This document shows, one piece after another, positions 25,269 through 33,748 of a stretch of DNA of 48,030 bases (positions are counted from its first letter, which is position 1; every line of letters starts with the position of its first letter). Source of the stretch: Cyanobacteria bacterium PR.3.49 (GTDB lineage Bacteria > Cyanobacteriota > Vampirovibrionia > Obscuribacterales > Obscuribacteraceae); the NCBI GenBank assembly GCA_013997645.1, contig PNKB01000016.1:1-48030 (forward strand). Direction: 5' to 3'. Both the position numbers and the translations under genes were made by a program. Under the pieces are notes generated by a model. That model saw nothing but the letters and a program-made list of their open reading frames with translations, did no database searches and was not told the DNA's origin.

Positions 25269-25642
25269 CTGGATTCAAGCCCGCCAAAAAGTTTTTCTAA
25301 CTCTTCTGTTTTAGTGGGCAATGCCGATTTCAGAAATTCAATAAGCGCATTTCTCAAACTTGAAAAACGATCGGGATCCATGGCACTGAGATTGTCCGCA
25401 GAAAAATGCCGAACAACGGTGAGATCGCCTGCAGGAGTAGAGGCGTCTTCCAAAAGCAAATAGTTTTTGCCGCCGATATTCACATTGAAGCGAACATGAA
25501 ATGTCGAAGTCTTATCGTCATCTGCGCAGTTAACAACGATGTACGCGCCGGCTGCATTTTGCCACTTTTCTTTGACGCGCAAATTCACGCCCGGTTTGAC
25601 GGGCTCGCCAGCAATGTACAACTGCCAGTTTACTGATTGCAT
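25265..25642 (-). CDS. Unrecognised 125-residue protein, coupled to the NlpC-like gene
   Basis: Not recognised. It starts MQSVNWQLYIAGEPVKPG with AGGCGG upstream. The body looks like one beta-rich domain (AYIVVNCADDDKTSTFHVRF, KNYLLLEDAS) with a helical C-terminus (SLRNALIEFLKSAL). No signal peptide or span is visible. Its stop overlaps the start of the secreted NlpC-like peptidase by four bases, so a role together with it, for example as a cytoplasmic partner or immunity-like factor, is possible but unsupported beyond context. Confidence 0.65.
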   Translation of the reverse strand: MQSVNWQLYIAGEPVKPGVNLRVKEKWQNAAGAYIVVNCADDDKTSTFHVRFNVNIGGKNYLLLEDASTPAGDLTVVRHFSADNLSAMDPDRFSSLRNALIEFLKSALPTKTEELEKLFGGLESR

Positions 25643-25800
25643 AGCCGCCTATTTTCGCATGCAGAGCTATTTTTCGCTTAAAACCGGAACCCAGAAGAAC
25701 GCACTTGGCTACTTTTCAAACCTTCCCGGGGGATGCAATTACAGCCAGGTGCCTGACATAATGTGACCTCATTTCTCTGACTGATTTAAGGAAAAGAAAC

Positions 25801-26781
25801 ATGCTGGGACGCCTTACCAAATGCATCGCTTTGTCACTGCTTTTGCAGTCCGCCGCGCTCGCGCCGGCGATTTTAGCCGCGCCATCCGGCAGCGCCATGG
25901 CAGCCCCTGCCGCGCGAAAGCAGGTCATCCCCGCATGGAGCGCCAAGATTAAGGTGCCTCATAAATCCTGGATTCCCATGGAAAAACCGAGAGAAGTGCT
26001 CTTGTGCGTTCATGGTCTGGGTTTTAGCAGTGACTCGTTTGATGAATTCGGCAGAGTGATGGCATCGCACGGATTTGCTGTCTATGCTGTGGACGTGAGA
26101 GGTTTCGGTGCCTGGCTGAACAAAAGAGAAGGCAACACTGTCGACTTCGACTCCTGCCTCAATGACATCGAAGCTGCTTTGAAAAACCTGCGCAAAGCCT
26201 ATCCGACCGTACCGATCTTCCTGGTCGGCGAATCGATGGGCGGCGCCATTGCTATGCGCGCTGCGTCGCGTTATCCCACATTGTGCAACGGGCTAATTTC
26301 ATCCGTTCCATCCAGCGAACGTTACGGCAGCCTGACATCCAAGATGCACGTCGGTCTGAAATATCTTGAGAATAAAGACAAACCGATGGATGTCGGCACC
26401 ACTGTTGTCGAGCGCGCCACCGCCAATCAGAAACTGCAAAAGAGAATGTTGGCCGATAAAGACAACCGCATGGAATTGTCGCCAAAAGAACTCAAGATGT
26501 TCAACGATTTCATGAAAGGCAATTTTGACGCCGCCGCGCTGATTGAAAAAATGCCGGTACTACTCTTGGCAGGCTTTAAAGACAAACTAGTCAAACCGGA
26601 AGGGACAATCCAACTGTTCAACAGCCTCTCAACACCTGACAAGCTGTTGATGGTAATTGGCGACGGCGAACACCTTCTTTTGGAAGAGAATCAACTTACT
26701 CCCCAACTGGCGCAAATGCTGCTCGTCTGGATCACTAACGAATCGCGTTCATCCAGACCGGGCGTGACCGCGCATGAGTAA
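25801..26781 (+). CDS. Exported alpha/beta hydrolase, monoacylglycerol lipase-like
   Basis: A 326-residue protein with a signal peptide (about residues 1-27). The serine hydrolase fold is clear: oxyanion region VLLCVHGLGFSSDSFDEFG, nucleophile elbow VGES145MGGAIAM, acid in LLAGFKDKLVKPEG and histidine in GDGEHLLLEE, as in monoglyceride and lysophospholipases. It likely hydrolyses acyl esters in the periplasm or outside the cell. AAGGAAAAG precedes ATG 25801, and a weak TGCAAT-17-CATAAT promoter can be read just before. A strong bidirectional terminator follows. Confidence 0.9.
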   Translation: MLGRLTKCIALSLLLQSAALAPAILAAPSGSAMAAPAARKQVIPAWSAKIKVPHKSWIPMEKPREVLLCVHGLGFSSDSFDEFGRVMASHGFAVYAVDVRGFGAWLNKREGNTVDFDSCLNDIEAALKNLRKAYPTVPIFLVGESMGGAIAMRAASRYPTLCNGLISSVPSSERYGSLTSKMHVGLKYLENKDKPMDVGTTVVERATANQKLQKRMLADKDNRMELSPKELKMFNDFMKGNFDAAALIEKMPVLLLAGFKDKLVKPEGTIQLFNSLSTPDKLLMVIGDGEHLLLEENQLTPQLAQMLLVWITNESRSSRPGVTAHE

Positions 26782-26813
26782 GCGGCACAGCTGACAGCGA
26801 TTCATATAAATAG

Positions 26814-26845
26814 AAAAACTCCTCCCCGAGCGGGAGGAGTTTTTT
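26814..26845. terminator. Bidirectional rho-independent terminator
   Basis: ACTCCTCCC (26818-26826) pairs with GGGAGGAGT (26832-26840) around CGAGC, flanked by an A-run on the left and a T-run on the right. It can end both the hydrolase gene from the left and the minus-strand gene at 26871 from the right. Confidence 0.92.
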
Positions 26846-26870
26846 TTAGTTTCTCTTGTTGCCCTTTGAG

Positions 26871-27206
26871 CTAGTTCTTCTCGACGCGCTTCTCGAGTTT
26901 GTATTTCTGAATGGCGACACTAATCTTGTTGAGGTCGGCTTCCAGATCATTCTTATTGGCATCAGTGAGCTTGCCGTTTTCAGCCTTTTCTTTCATTTTC
27001 TTTTTCTTGCGCGCCACGTCGGCGAGGTCGCTGCGCAGCCGGTCGGCTTCTTTTTTCGTAAGTTGTTTGCCCTTTTGACCTTCATTGATGTCAGCCATCA
27101 ACTGCGTTTGGCGGGCATCTACAGTCCAGACTTTGCCCTTTGCAGAGACAGGAATGGCGCTCAGGCAGAGCGAAAGGGCAAGAGCAGTAAGAAAAGCTTG
27201 TTTCAT
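26871..27206 (-). CDS. Small secreted helical protein
   Basis: A 111-residue protein with a signal peptide (MKQAFLTALALSLCLSAIPVSA) and a highly charged alpha-helical mature part. It looks like a short helical bundle or coiled coil: MADINEGQKGKQLTKKEADR, KKKKMKEKAENGKLTDANKN, LEADLNKISVAIQKYKLEKR. The pattern recalls small periplasmic metal-sensing or chaperone-like helical proteins, but no motif identifies it. It ends at the shared terminator and has no operon partner. Confidence 0.7.
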   Translation of the reverse strand: MKQAFLTALALSLCLSAIPVSAKGKVWTVDARQTQLMADINEGQKGKQLTKKEADRLRSDLADVARKKKKMKEKAENGKLTDANKNDLEADLNKISVAIQKYKLEKRVEKN

Positions 27207-27253
27207 AATTCGTTTTTATCGCCAAAGGGGTCACGCACAGAATAACCAGAATA

Positions 27254-28336
27254 CTACAGTTGGAAGTGACTGCGGTATGCAAGGTCGAGAGACTTCTTGG
27301 CCAGACTCACCGCTTGATCGTGTGTTTTGCCAAGACTTCTTTGATAGTACGAGATCAATGCCGTTTCTGCGAACGGATACAGTGCTTTCAGTTGCGTGTA
27401 TTGAGAATGATATGCCTTAGCCCTCTTCGACCACTTCTTCAAGTAAGCATCCACTTGCGCACGCGTCGACGACGGTTCGGCGATAGCCCAAGGTCTGTAA
27501 AGCAAATCCGCCCACATCTGTTCTACCTGAATGCGCAATCTATCGGTGGCATGAAAGGTGCCTTCGTTATTCCTCGGTTTGCCGATGATCTTGTCGAGCA
27601 AAATTCCCATCTGCAAAAGCGGTCCTTTCGGCAATAAATCACGAACCTTTTCAGACGGTGGACGCAACTTGATCTTGAAAGCAGTCTTCACGCTGCCGTC
27701 TTTTGCTGGTTCATAAACAACCCAGTCAGTCATGACTTCGGCTGGATGTTGAGTATCCACGACGAGAAACTTCCCGCTCTTCGGATTTTTGAAAACCCAC
27801 GGGCGCTGCCATGTTTCATTCATCACAGCAGGATAGCCCGCGATCGGTTTATCGCTGATTTCCTGTTTGTCGAATTTCTCGAAAATCCTTTTTGCAGGGT
27901 CGTCAGTATTGGCAAGAAAAACATTGAACATATCGCCCTGCCAGTTGAAGTATTTATCGCGAACAAGAATACGAGTGCCTGCAAAAGGTTTTTTCTGCAG
28001 GCACATCATTCTCGACTCGCCACCTTCAGGGGCAATGTCAAACTCAGTGGTATCAGCTTCGATACTGCCTTCATCAGCAGGCCAGACCACCAGCAGCTTG
28101 TACTTCGCCCGTACTTCCTTTGCTGCATCAGTCAATTTTGGCTGCTTTGATTGAAACGCCATTTTGACGCCCTTCAAAACCAGCTGGCTGTCTTCATTTA
28201 AAGGACTGCCGACAATGCAAGGATACTCAGTCGGTTGGGCAGATTCGGCTGCTTCAGCAGGCAGACCCAAATTGCCAATCAAAAAAGTGTTGAGAGCAAA
28301 ACCGCAAATGAATGTTGAAATTCGGAATTTGTCCAT
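27254..28336 (-). CDS. Unrecognised secreted protein, 360 residues
   Basis: Start set at ATG 28336, which gives a signal peptide (MDKFRISTFICGFALNTFLI, cleavage near AEA); a GTG at 28366 would only add ten residues before it. The mature protein has a mixed N-terminal half with YPCIVGSPLNEDSQLVLKGV and VMTDWVVYEPAKDGSVKTAF, and a helical C-terminus with HATDRLRIQVEQMWADLLYR and KKSLDLAYRSHF. No enzyme motif is recognised. It is separated by 47 bases from the next gene. Likely periplasmic or outer-surface, function unknown. Confidence 0.68.
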   Translation of the reverse strand: MDKFRISTFICGFALNTFLIGNLGLPAEAAESAQPTEYPCIVGSPLNEDSQLVLKGVKMAFQSKQPKLTDAAKEVRAKYKLLVVWPADEGSIEADTTEFDIAPEGGESRMMCLQKKPFAGTRILVRDKYFNWQGDMFNVFLANTDDPAKRIFEKFDKQEISDKPIAGYPAVMNETWQRPWVFKNPKSGKFLVVDTQHPAEVMTDWVVYEPAKDGSVKTAFKIKLRPPSEKVRDLLPKGPLLQMGILLDKIIGKPRNNEGTFHATDRLRIQVEQMWADLLYRPWAIAEPSSTRAQVDAYLKKWSKRAKAYHSQYTQLKALYPFAETALISYYQRSLGKTHDQAVSLAKKSLDLAYRSHFQL

Positions 28337-28424
28337 AAGACTCGAAGAACTTAGAAGAGACCGCACGCCGCATCAAGCTTACCACCAGGTGCGAAAGTAC
28401 AATCTCTTCACAAGTATCTTGGTC

Positions 28425-29288
28425 TTATGTAAAACTCAATTCCGGAAGTTTAATGGCGTTGAGAAACCCTTTTGCCGAGCGCGGATCAAGGTGATCTTCC
28501 AAAGTCATGAAGATGCCTGCCGGATCCTCAAAAGGCTTGAAGGGAAGCTTTTCGAAACGTCCGGGCGGATCTTCGCCTGGTCTAAATGGAAGGTTCATAA
28601 AACCGCCTTCTTCTTCCACAGGCAAATCAGGATAGGTTGGCAGTGCGTCTCTCAGCGAATTGCGCAGAGCTTCCATATCCAGGTCTTCAAAAGAACTCCA
28701 CGGTGCCTGGAAGCCGGGCACGTTCATCAAACCACCTTCCGCACTTCCAAAGCCGTTGTTTTTTCCAGAACCACCTTTCGACAGTAAGTCATCGATGCGA
28801 TCGGCTGGCGGCATTTCGAGCTTCATTCCCGGACGAATCAAGTTGGGATTGCATTTCAGTATCGAGTATTGATCTTTGTTTTGATCGGCGATCATTTTCG
28901 ACAAGCTATCGATTTCTTTTTTACTGGGTTCGATGCCGAGATCTTTGTAGTAACGCTTGGCGATATCATTCATCGTATCGCCGGGTTTGATTTCATATTT
29001 GCCATCTTGCAAATCCAGCGGCTTGTCGCGCTGTGCTTCTCTTTGCGATCTCCACGCCCTCGACTGTGGGCTGTTTGAATTTTCGCTCGGACGCCACGAG
29101 CATGCATCGTCTGCTCTTGCGCAACTTCCTACCTTTTCGACAGTCGCATACATGCTGTCGTCGAAACTCAAAGTTGACACCGCACTGTCTCGGTTCGTTT
29201 TACCCGCAAAAACAGTTTGGCGATCACCTAGTAAATTGCTTGCGTGTTCGGACAGGGTCGACGAACCGGTAAAACGATCGCCAGCCAA
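28425..29288 (-). CDS. LysM-domain protein with proline-rich tail, leaderless
   Basis: Up to 287 residues. The LysM unit begins KYEIKPGDTMNDIAKRYYKD at about residue 98 and closes NPNLIRPGMKLEMPP near 158; some 20 extra residues sit between, as in the LysM protein at 5632. The N-terminal 95 residues are polar and the C-terminal part is rich in proline and glycine with FxxLPF-like repeats (FMNLPFRPGEDPPG, FEKLPFKPFEDPAG). No signal peptide. The start is uncertain: TTG at 29288 is the first codon, and no good ribosome-binding site is seen. Binding to peptidoglycan or chitin-like glycans is the family role. Confidence 0.75.
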   Translation of the reverse strand: MAGDRFTGSSTLSEHASNLLGDRQTVFAGKTNRDSAVSTLSFDDSMYATVEKVGSCARADDACSWRPSENSNSPQSRAWRSQREAQRDKPLDLQDGKYEIKPGDTMNDIAKRYYKDLGIEPSKKEIDSLSKMIADQNKDQYSILKCNPNLIRPGMKLEMPPADRIDDLLSKGGSGKNNGFGSAEGGLMNVPGFQAPWSSFEDLDMEALRNSLRDALPTYPDLPVEEEGGFMNLPFRPGEDPPGRFEKLPFKPFEDPAGIFMTLEDHLDPRSAKGFLNAIKLPELSFT

Positions 29289-29360
29289 GTTTCACGAACT
29301 GTCTGCTAAAGTGACCGTGAAGTCGAAAGGTCCAACTGCGCCCGTTTGAGCCGGTAGTGA

Positions 29361-29400
29361 TGGACTTTTTCTATCGCTCTTTCCTTGAAGAAAAAGTCCA
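29361..29400 (-). terminator. Long stem-loop after the pirin gene
   Basis: TGGACTTTTTCT (29361-29372) pairs perfectly with AGAAAAAGTCCA (29389-29400) around a 16-base loop. It lies 15 bases past the pirin stop on the minus strand. There is no long T-run after it, so it may be a terminator or an RNA-stabilising end. Confidence 0.6.
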
Positions 29401-29409
29401 CCAGATACG

Positions 29410-29430
29410 GGGCGTTAGTTGATAACGCCC
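29410..29430 (-). promoter_or_regulatory. Hairpin spanning the pirin stop codon
   Basis: GGGCGTTA (29410-29417) pairs with TAACGCCC (29423-29430) around a five-base loop. The stem includes the TAA stop codon (29415-29417) and the last codons of the pirin gene, just before the larger stem-loop at 29361-29400. It may slow termination or protect the mRNA end. Confidence 0.4.
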
Positions 29431-30308
29431 ATTCGCCCACTTTGGTAGTCTTTCAAAGCTTGCACGATCTCATTTTGGGTGTTCATTACGAATGGTCCGT
29501 ACCGCGCCACCGGCTCGTCCAGCGGTAACCCGGCCAGAATAAGAACACTCAATGGTTCATAATCGGAGGCTTGCAAAAAGACATCTTCAGCATCATTGCC
29601 GAACAAAACCAACTGATCAGTTGAAGCCGGCAATGTTTCTTTTCCGAAATAGCCTTTGCCTTCCACTACGTATGCAAAAGCATTATATTGTGGTGGAATC
29701 GGCTGGCTGAGGGATGCTCCTGGCTGGAGTCTTACATGCAGAAAAGTAATCGGCGTGCGCGTGTCGATTACCGCTTCTTTATCCATTGATTTTCCGGCAA
29801 TGACTTTCACCCAGACTTTTCTGTCAGCGCTTTCGTAAATCGGTATGTTGGCAGATGGAATGTCTTGATAGCGAGGCGGCATCATTTTGTCTTTGGCAGG
29901 AAGATTGACCCAGATTTGAAAACCATGCAATCGACCGCCGTTATCCAAAAGCTCTTCATCCGGCATTTCAGAATGAACGACTCCCTGACCGGCAGTCATC
30001 CATTGAACATCGCCGGGGCCTATCGTGCCTGAATTACCGGCAGAGTCTTTGTGGACGAAGTGTCCTTCCAACATATAGGTCACCGTTTCAAAACCACGAT
30101 GCGGATGATCCGGCGCGCCTTTAGCTGCACCGGGAGCAAGAGTGACAGGCTCCATGTGATCCAACAGTAAAAATGGATCGACCAGACTCAGTGACTGCGT
30201 GGGGAAAGGTCGTCTCACGGCAAAACCAGCGCCTTCCCGTGTGGCAATCGACGTGATGATTCCTTTTACTGTTCTGGATCTTTTATTGCTTTTATTCGTG
30301 CTGTTCAT
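29415..30308 (-). CDS. Pirin family protein
   Basis: A 297-residue bicupin. The metal-binding signature HPHRGFETVTYMLEG is intact, with DVQWMTAGQGVVHSEMP and LHGFQIWVNLP following, as in bacterial pirins and quercetinase-like YhhW. The C-terminal cupin ends with LAGLPLDEPVARYGPFVMNT, another family marker. Pirins bind Fe; some oxidise quercetin and others affect transcription or central metabolism. ATG 30308 has AAAGGTGA upstream and is preferred to an alternative codon at 30338. It follows the marR gene by 39 bases, so it is the likely target of that regulator and its tandem operators. Confidence 0.94.
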   Translation of the reverse strand: MNSTNKSNKRSRTVKGIITSIATREGAGFAVRRPFPTQSLSLVDPFLLLDHMEPVTLAPGAAKGAPDHPHRGFETVTYMLEGHFVHKDSAGNSGTIGPGDVQWMTAGQGVVHSEMPDEELLDNGGRLHGFQIWVNLPAKDKMMPPRYQDIPSANIPIYESADRKVWVKVIAGKSMDKEAVIDTRTPITFLHVRLQPGASLSQPIPPQYNAFAYVVEGKGYFGKETLPASTDQLVLFGNDAEDVFLQASDYEPLSVLILAGLPLDEPVARYGPFVMNTQNEIVQALKDYQSGRMGVIN

Positions 30309-30347
30309 AATTTCACCTTTACGGGATGAAAGCCGCATTTAGAAACT

Positions 30348-30797
30348 CTATCGAGCCGTTCTAAGTCGATCCGCGCCTTTTCCCAATTTTCTCAACAGGG
30401 TTACCAATTGGCTTTGCTCGTCTTTTGTCAGGGGCGAGACAGCCAGTTCAAGATGTTTTTGGTGCTCGCTGAAGGCAATCTTGATTTGCTTTGTGCCCTC
30501 TTTTGTAAGGCTGACAATTCGCACCCGTCTGTCTGTAGGCGAATCCATTCGCTCTACCAATCCCTTCTGTTCCAGCCTGTCCACCGCAGTCGTGATTGAA
30601 CCGCTGGTGAGCAAAACTTTCTTGCCGATTGTGTTTACCGGCAAAGGACCTTTGTGCAAAAGCACTTCAAGGACGGCAAAATCAGTCAAACTCATGCCCA
30701 AAGTGGCGATGCTCGCCAGAGCATGTGTTTCCACAGACCTCCCTGATTTCCAGAGAGACAGCCAAATTTTCGTACCCAATATAGGATCTTCTTGCAT
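30348..30797 (-). CDS. MarR family transcriptional regulator
   Basis: A 149-residue winged-helix repressor. The recognition region reads GPLPVNTIGKKVLLTSGSIT, the wing contains DSPTDRRVRIVSLTKEG, and the N- and C-terminal helices for dimerisation are present. MarR proteins commonly sense phenolics, quinones or oxidants. Starting at ATG 30797 gives a ribosome-binding site (AAAGAG) and leaves the palindromes at 30814-30843 upstream as operators; the longer frame from 30839 would translate through them. It very likely represses itself and the pirin gene downstream. Confidence 0.93.
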   Translation of the reverse strand: MQEDPILGTKIWLSLWKSGRSVETHALASIATLGMSLTDFAVLEVLLHKGPLPVNTIGKKVLLTSGSITTAVDRLEQKGLVERMDSPTDRRVRIVSLTKEGTKQIKIAFSEHQKHLELAVSPLTKDEQSQLVTLLRKLGKGADRLRTAR

Positions 30798-30813
30798 TTT
30801 CTCTTTGCATTTT

Positions 30814-30843
30814 CTTGACTTCAAGTATCTTGATTTCAAGATA
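30814..30843. promoter_or_regulatory. Tandem MarR-type operators
   Basis: Two palindromes of the form CTTGANNTCAAG lie 15 bases apart, centre to centre: 30814-30825 and 30829-30840. The second extends to a perfect TATCTTGA-TT-TCAAGATA (30826-30843). They lie just upstream of the marR start, where repressor binding would cover the promoter. This spacing and symmetry fit dimers of the MarR protein. Confidence 0.75.
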
Positions 30844-31020
30844 TCCGATTCGAGCAGACGTCGTCAATCAGGCACTTTGAGGATACCGACCAAACAGTCT
30901 GATACCGATTGAAAAGCCTCGAAAAGCTCACCCAGCTGGGCATGGTTAAGACGTTCGCCGGAGGTTTATCATGGGTATGTAGTGGACAGTCCGCGTTTAA
31001 TCTTTGGGGTAAAAGGCGCA

Positions 31021-31347
31021 ATGGCAAAGGGGTTGCCGGGTCAGGACCTGGACGACGAACTTGATGTTGAGAAGCAGCAGAAGACGACGCCCAAGCGTCC
31101 GAAGCTATATAAGGTATTGCTCCACAATGACGATTTCACAACTATGGAGTTCGTGATTGAGATTCTGCGCGTTGTTTTTCACAAAAACGAAAATGACGCG
31201 GTTAAGATTATGTTAGCGGTACACCAGCAGGGTCTTGGAGTTGCAGGCGTTTACCCCTTCGAAATAGCGGAGGCTAAATGCTCCAAAGTTGCTGAATTAG
31301 CACAAATGAACGAATTTCCACTACTATGCACGACTGAAGAAGAATAG
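31021..31347 (+). CDS. clpS: ATP-dependent Clp protease adaptor ClpS
   Basis: A 108-residue adaptor that delivers N-degron substrates to ClpA. The N-terminus is a flexible charged tail; the core begins YKVLLHNDDFTTMEFVIEIL, the conserved N-end-rule pocket, and later has AVHQQGLGVAGVYPFEIAE. AAGG lies before ATG 31021; an upstream GTG- or ATG-like extension from 30982 has no support. It precedes clpA by four bases, the usual arrangement. Confidence 0.95.
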   Translation: MAKGLPGQDLDDELDVEKQQKTTPKRPKLYKVLLHNDDFTTMEFVIEILRVVFHKNENDAVKIMLAVHQQGLGVAGVYPFEIAEAKCSKVAELAQMNEFPLLCTTEEE

Positions 31348-31351
31348 CCGA

Positions 31352-33748
31352 ATGATTTCCAAGGAATTACAAGACACTCTCAACCTGGCACTCGGGGAGG
31401 CTGCAAAAAGGCGTCACGAATATCTGACGCTGGAGCATTTGCTATACGCCTTGCTCGAAGACAAAGCAGCCTGCGACATTATCAAGGCCTGCGGCGGCAG
31501 TGTAAAAAACATTCGTGCAGAACTGGACCAGTTTCTCAATGAAAACATGGAGGTCCTTCCCAATGGTATTGAAGCGATGCCGTCTTACACTGCTGCTCTC
31601 GAGCGTGTTTTAACGAGAGCCTACATGCAGGCGGAGTCATCCGCACAAACCACCATAGATAGTGGCAACGTATTAGCGGCAATGTTTCAGGAGAAGCGCT
31701 CTCATTCTGTTTTTCTCTTAGAGAAGGAAGGCATCTCTCGCCTGGACGTACTCTCTTACATTTCACACGGCATCTCAAAAGTCGAGGAAGGGCGTGCCAG
31801 GAGCAAAACCCAAATGCCTGGCGAAGAGATGGATGGTGAATCCGACGAGGAAGGGGTGAGAGAAAATGGCGACCCTCTTGCCCTCTACACCACCAACTTG
31901 ATCGAACGCGCATCCAAGGCAAAAATTGATCCACTTATAGGAAGAGAAAATGAAGTAAAACGCACAATTCAAATATTGTGCCGCCGCAGGAAAAACAATC
32001 CTGTCTATGTTGGCGATCCCGGCGTTGGAAAAACAGCTATTGCTGAAGGACTGGCGCTAAAAATTCAGCGCGGTGAAGTTCCAAGTGCGCTTAAAGATTG
32101 CACGGTCTATTCACTCGACATGGGCTCCTTATTGGCCGGCACCAGATATCGCGGGCAATTCGAGCAGCGCCTCAAATCAGTTATTAAAGCATTGCAAGAA
32201 ATTCCGGGCGTGATTTTGTTTATCGACGAAATTCACACTATCGTCGGTGCCGGAGCGGTCAGCGGTGGCAGCATGGATGCTTCCAATATTCTGAAACCGG
32301 CTTTAGCATCGGGCGAACTGCGGTGCATCGGTGCCACCACCTATCCCGAGTTCAAACAAGCATTCGATAAAGACAAGGCGCTCGCAAGACGGTTTCAAAA
32401 AGTCGATATCAGCGAACCTTCTGTCGAAGATACAATCAAAATCCTTGAAGGATTGAAATCCTATTACGAAGAGCATCATGGCGTAACTTACACCGATGAT
32501 GCCATAAGACAAGCTGCGGAGCTTGCGGCCAAGCACGTCAATGACAGCTTCTTGCCGGACAAAGCGATTGACGTAATGGATGAAGTCGGCGCCTCTGTCA
32601 AATTGATGGAAGAGAAAGACCGTCCATCGAAAGTGATCACAGTTCACGATGTCGAACTCGTCGTTGCATCGATGGCAAAAATACCGCCGAAGTCAGTATC
32701 TGGTTCGGACAAAGAAAAACTTCAGAATCTCGAGCAGGAATTGAAAGGCGTTCTTTACGGCCAAAACCATGCAGTCGAGCAAGTCGTAAAAGCGATCAAA
32801 CTTTCAAGAGCAGGCCTCAGTCATCCGACAAAACCAATCGGCTCATTCCTTTTCTCCGGACCCACCGGTGTAGGAAAGACCGAATTGGCAAAACAGTTGG
32901 CGCGAGTGATGGGCGTCAATTTCCTTCGCTTCGATATGAGCGAATACATGGAAAAGCACACCGTGTCGCGTTTGATTGGCGCACCTCCCGGCTATGTCGG
33001 TTTCGATCAGGGCGGTTTGCTCACAGATGCCATCAACAAAACACCGCATACGGTGCTGGTGCTCGATGAAATCGAAAAAGCTCACCCCGATATCTACAAT
33101 ATCCTGCTGCAGGTTATGGATCACGCTTCGCTTACCGACAACAACGGCAAGAAAGCAGATTTCCGCAATGTTGTTTTGATCATGACCACCAATGCCGGTG
33201 CCAGAGAAATGACAGCGGACGATATTGGATTCAAGGGCAAAATTTCCGAAGATCAAGAAAAGTCAGAGTCCTTCACGCAATCAAAAATTTCCATTGCTCA
33301 GGGCAAAGGCAAGAGCGCTGTCGAAAGAACTTTCAGTCCTGAATTCCGCAACAGATTGGATGCCTGGATTGTGTTCAATCAATTGACTTACGCCGACATT
33401 ACCCGCGTGGTCGATAAATTCGTCAAAGAAGTCAGCGTTCAACTTTACGAAAAGAATGTAACTATCGAGCTGGATGAATCGGCGCGCAAGTGGTTTGCCG
33501 ACAAAGGCTTCGACAAACTATTCGGCGCTCGACCAATGAACCGCTTGATCCAGCAGCAAATTCGCGAGCCACTGGCGGAAGAATTGCTTTTCGGGAAGCT
33601 GGAACATGGCGGCAACGTTAAGGTGACTGCTGCAAACGACGAAATTAAAGTCGAGTGCACAGCGGCGCCGAAGGCGAAGGACGAAAAAAACGATAGTAAG
33701 GAATCATCGGTATCAGCTGAAACAGAAAAGGACAGCAAGAAGAGCTGA
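31352..33748 (+). CDS. clpA: ATP-dependent Clp protease ATP-binding subunit ClpA
   Basis: A 798-residue AAA+ unfoldase. An N-terminal Clp-N repeat domain (1-140) is followed by a charged linker, the first AAA module with Walker A GDPGVGKT (221-228) and FIDEIHTIVGAGA, and the second with GPTGVGKT (503-510) and VLDEIEKAHPDIYNILLQVM. The ClpP-docking loop is IGF (625-627), close to the IGL of other ClpA proteins. There is no middle coiled-coil domain as in ClpB or UVR motif as in ClpC, and the neighbouring clpS supports ClpA. After the IGF loop comes a Glu/Ser/Lys-rich stretch, and the C-terminal 35 residues are a charged tail. The ClpP partner is not in this window. Confidence 0.96.
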   Translation: MISKELQDTLNLALGEAAKRRHEYLTLEHLLYALLEDKAACDIIKACGGSVKNIRAELDQFLNENMEVLPNGIEAMPSYTAALERVLTRAYMQAESSAQTTIDSGNVLAAMFQEKRSHSVFLLEKEGISRLDVLSYISHGISKVEEGRARSKTQMPGEEMDGESDEEGVRENGDPLALYTTNLIERASKAKIDPLIGRENEVKRTIQILCRRRKNNPVYVGDPGVGKTAIAEGLALKIQRGEVPSALKDCTVYSLDMGSLLAGTRYRGQFEQRLKSVIKALQEIPGVILFIDEIHTIVGAGAVSGGSMDASNILKPALASGELRCIGATTYPEFKQAFDKDKALARRFQKVDISEPSVEDTIKILEGLKSYYEEHHGVTYTDDAIRQAAELAAKHVNDSFLPDKAIDVMDEVGASVKLMEEKDRPSKVITVHDVELVVASMAKIPPKSVSGSDKEKLQNLEQELKGVLYGQNHAVEQVVKAIKLSRAGLSHPTKPIGSFLFSGPTGVGKTELAKQLARVMGVNFLRFDMSEYMEKHTVSRLIGAPPGYVGFDQGGLLTDAINKTPHTVLVLDEIEKAHPDIYNILLQVMDHASLTDNNGKKADFRNVVLIMTTNAGAREMTADDIGFKGKISEDQEKSESFTQSKISIAQGKGKSAVERTFSPEFRNRLDAWIVFNQLTYADITRVVDKFVKEVSVQLYEKNVTIELDESARKWFADKGFDKLFGARPMNRLIQQQIREPLAEELLFGKLEHGGNVKVTAANDEIKVECTAAPKAKDEKNDSKESSVSAETEKDSKKS

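Noticed and set aside
30798-30839. Longer MarR frame starting from a TTG
   Set aside because: It would translate through the tandem operators; ATG 30797 has a ribosome-binding site and gives a normal MarR length.
31352-33748. ClpB or ClpC instead of ClpA
   Set aside because: There is no middle coiled-coil or UVR domain, an IGF loop is present, and clpS is directly upstream.
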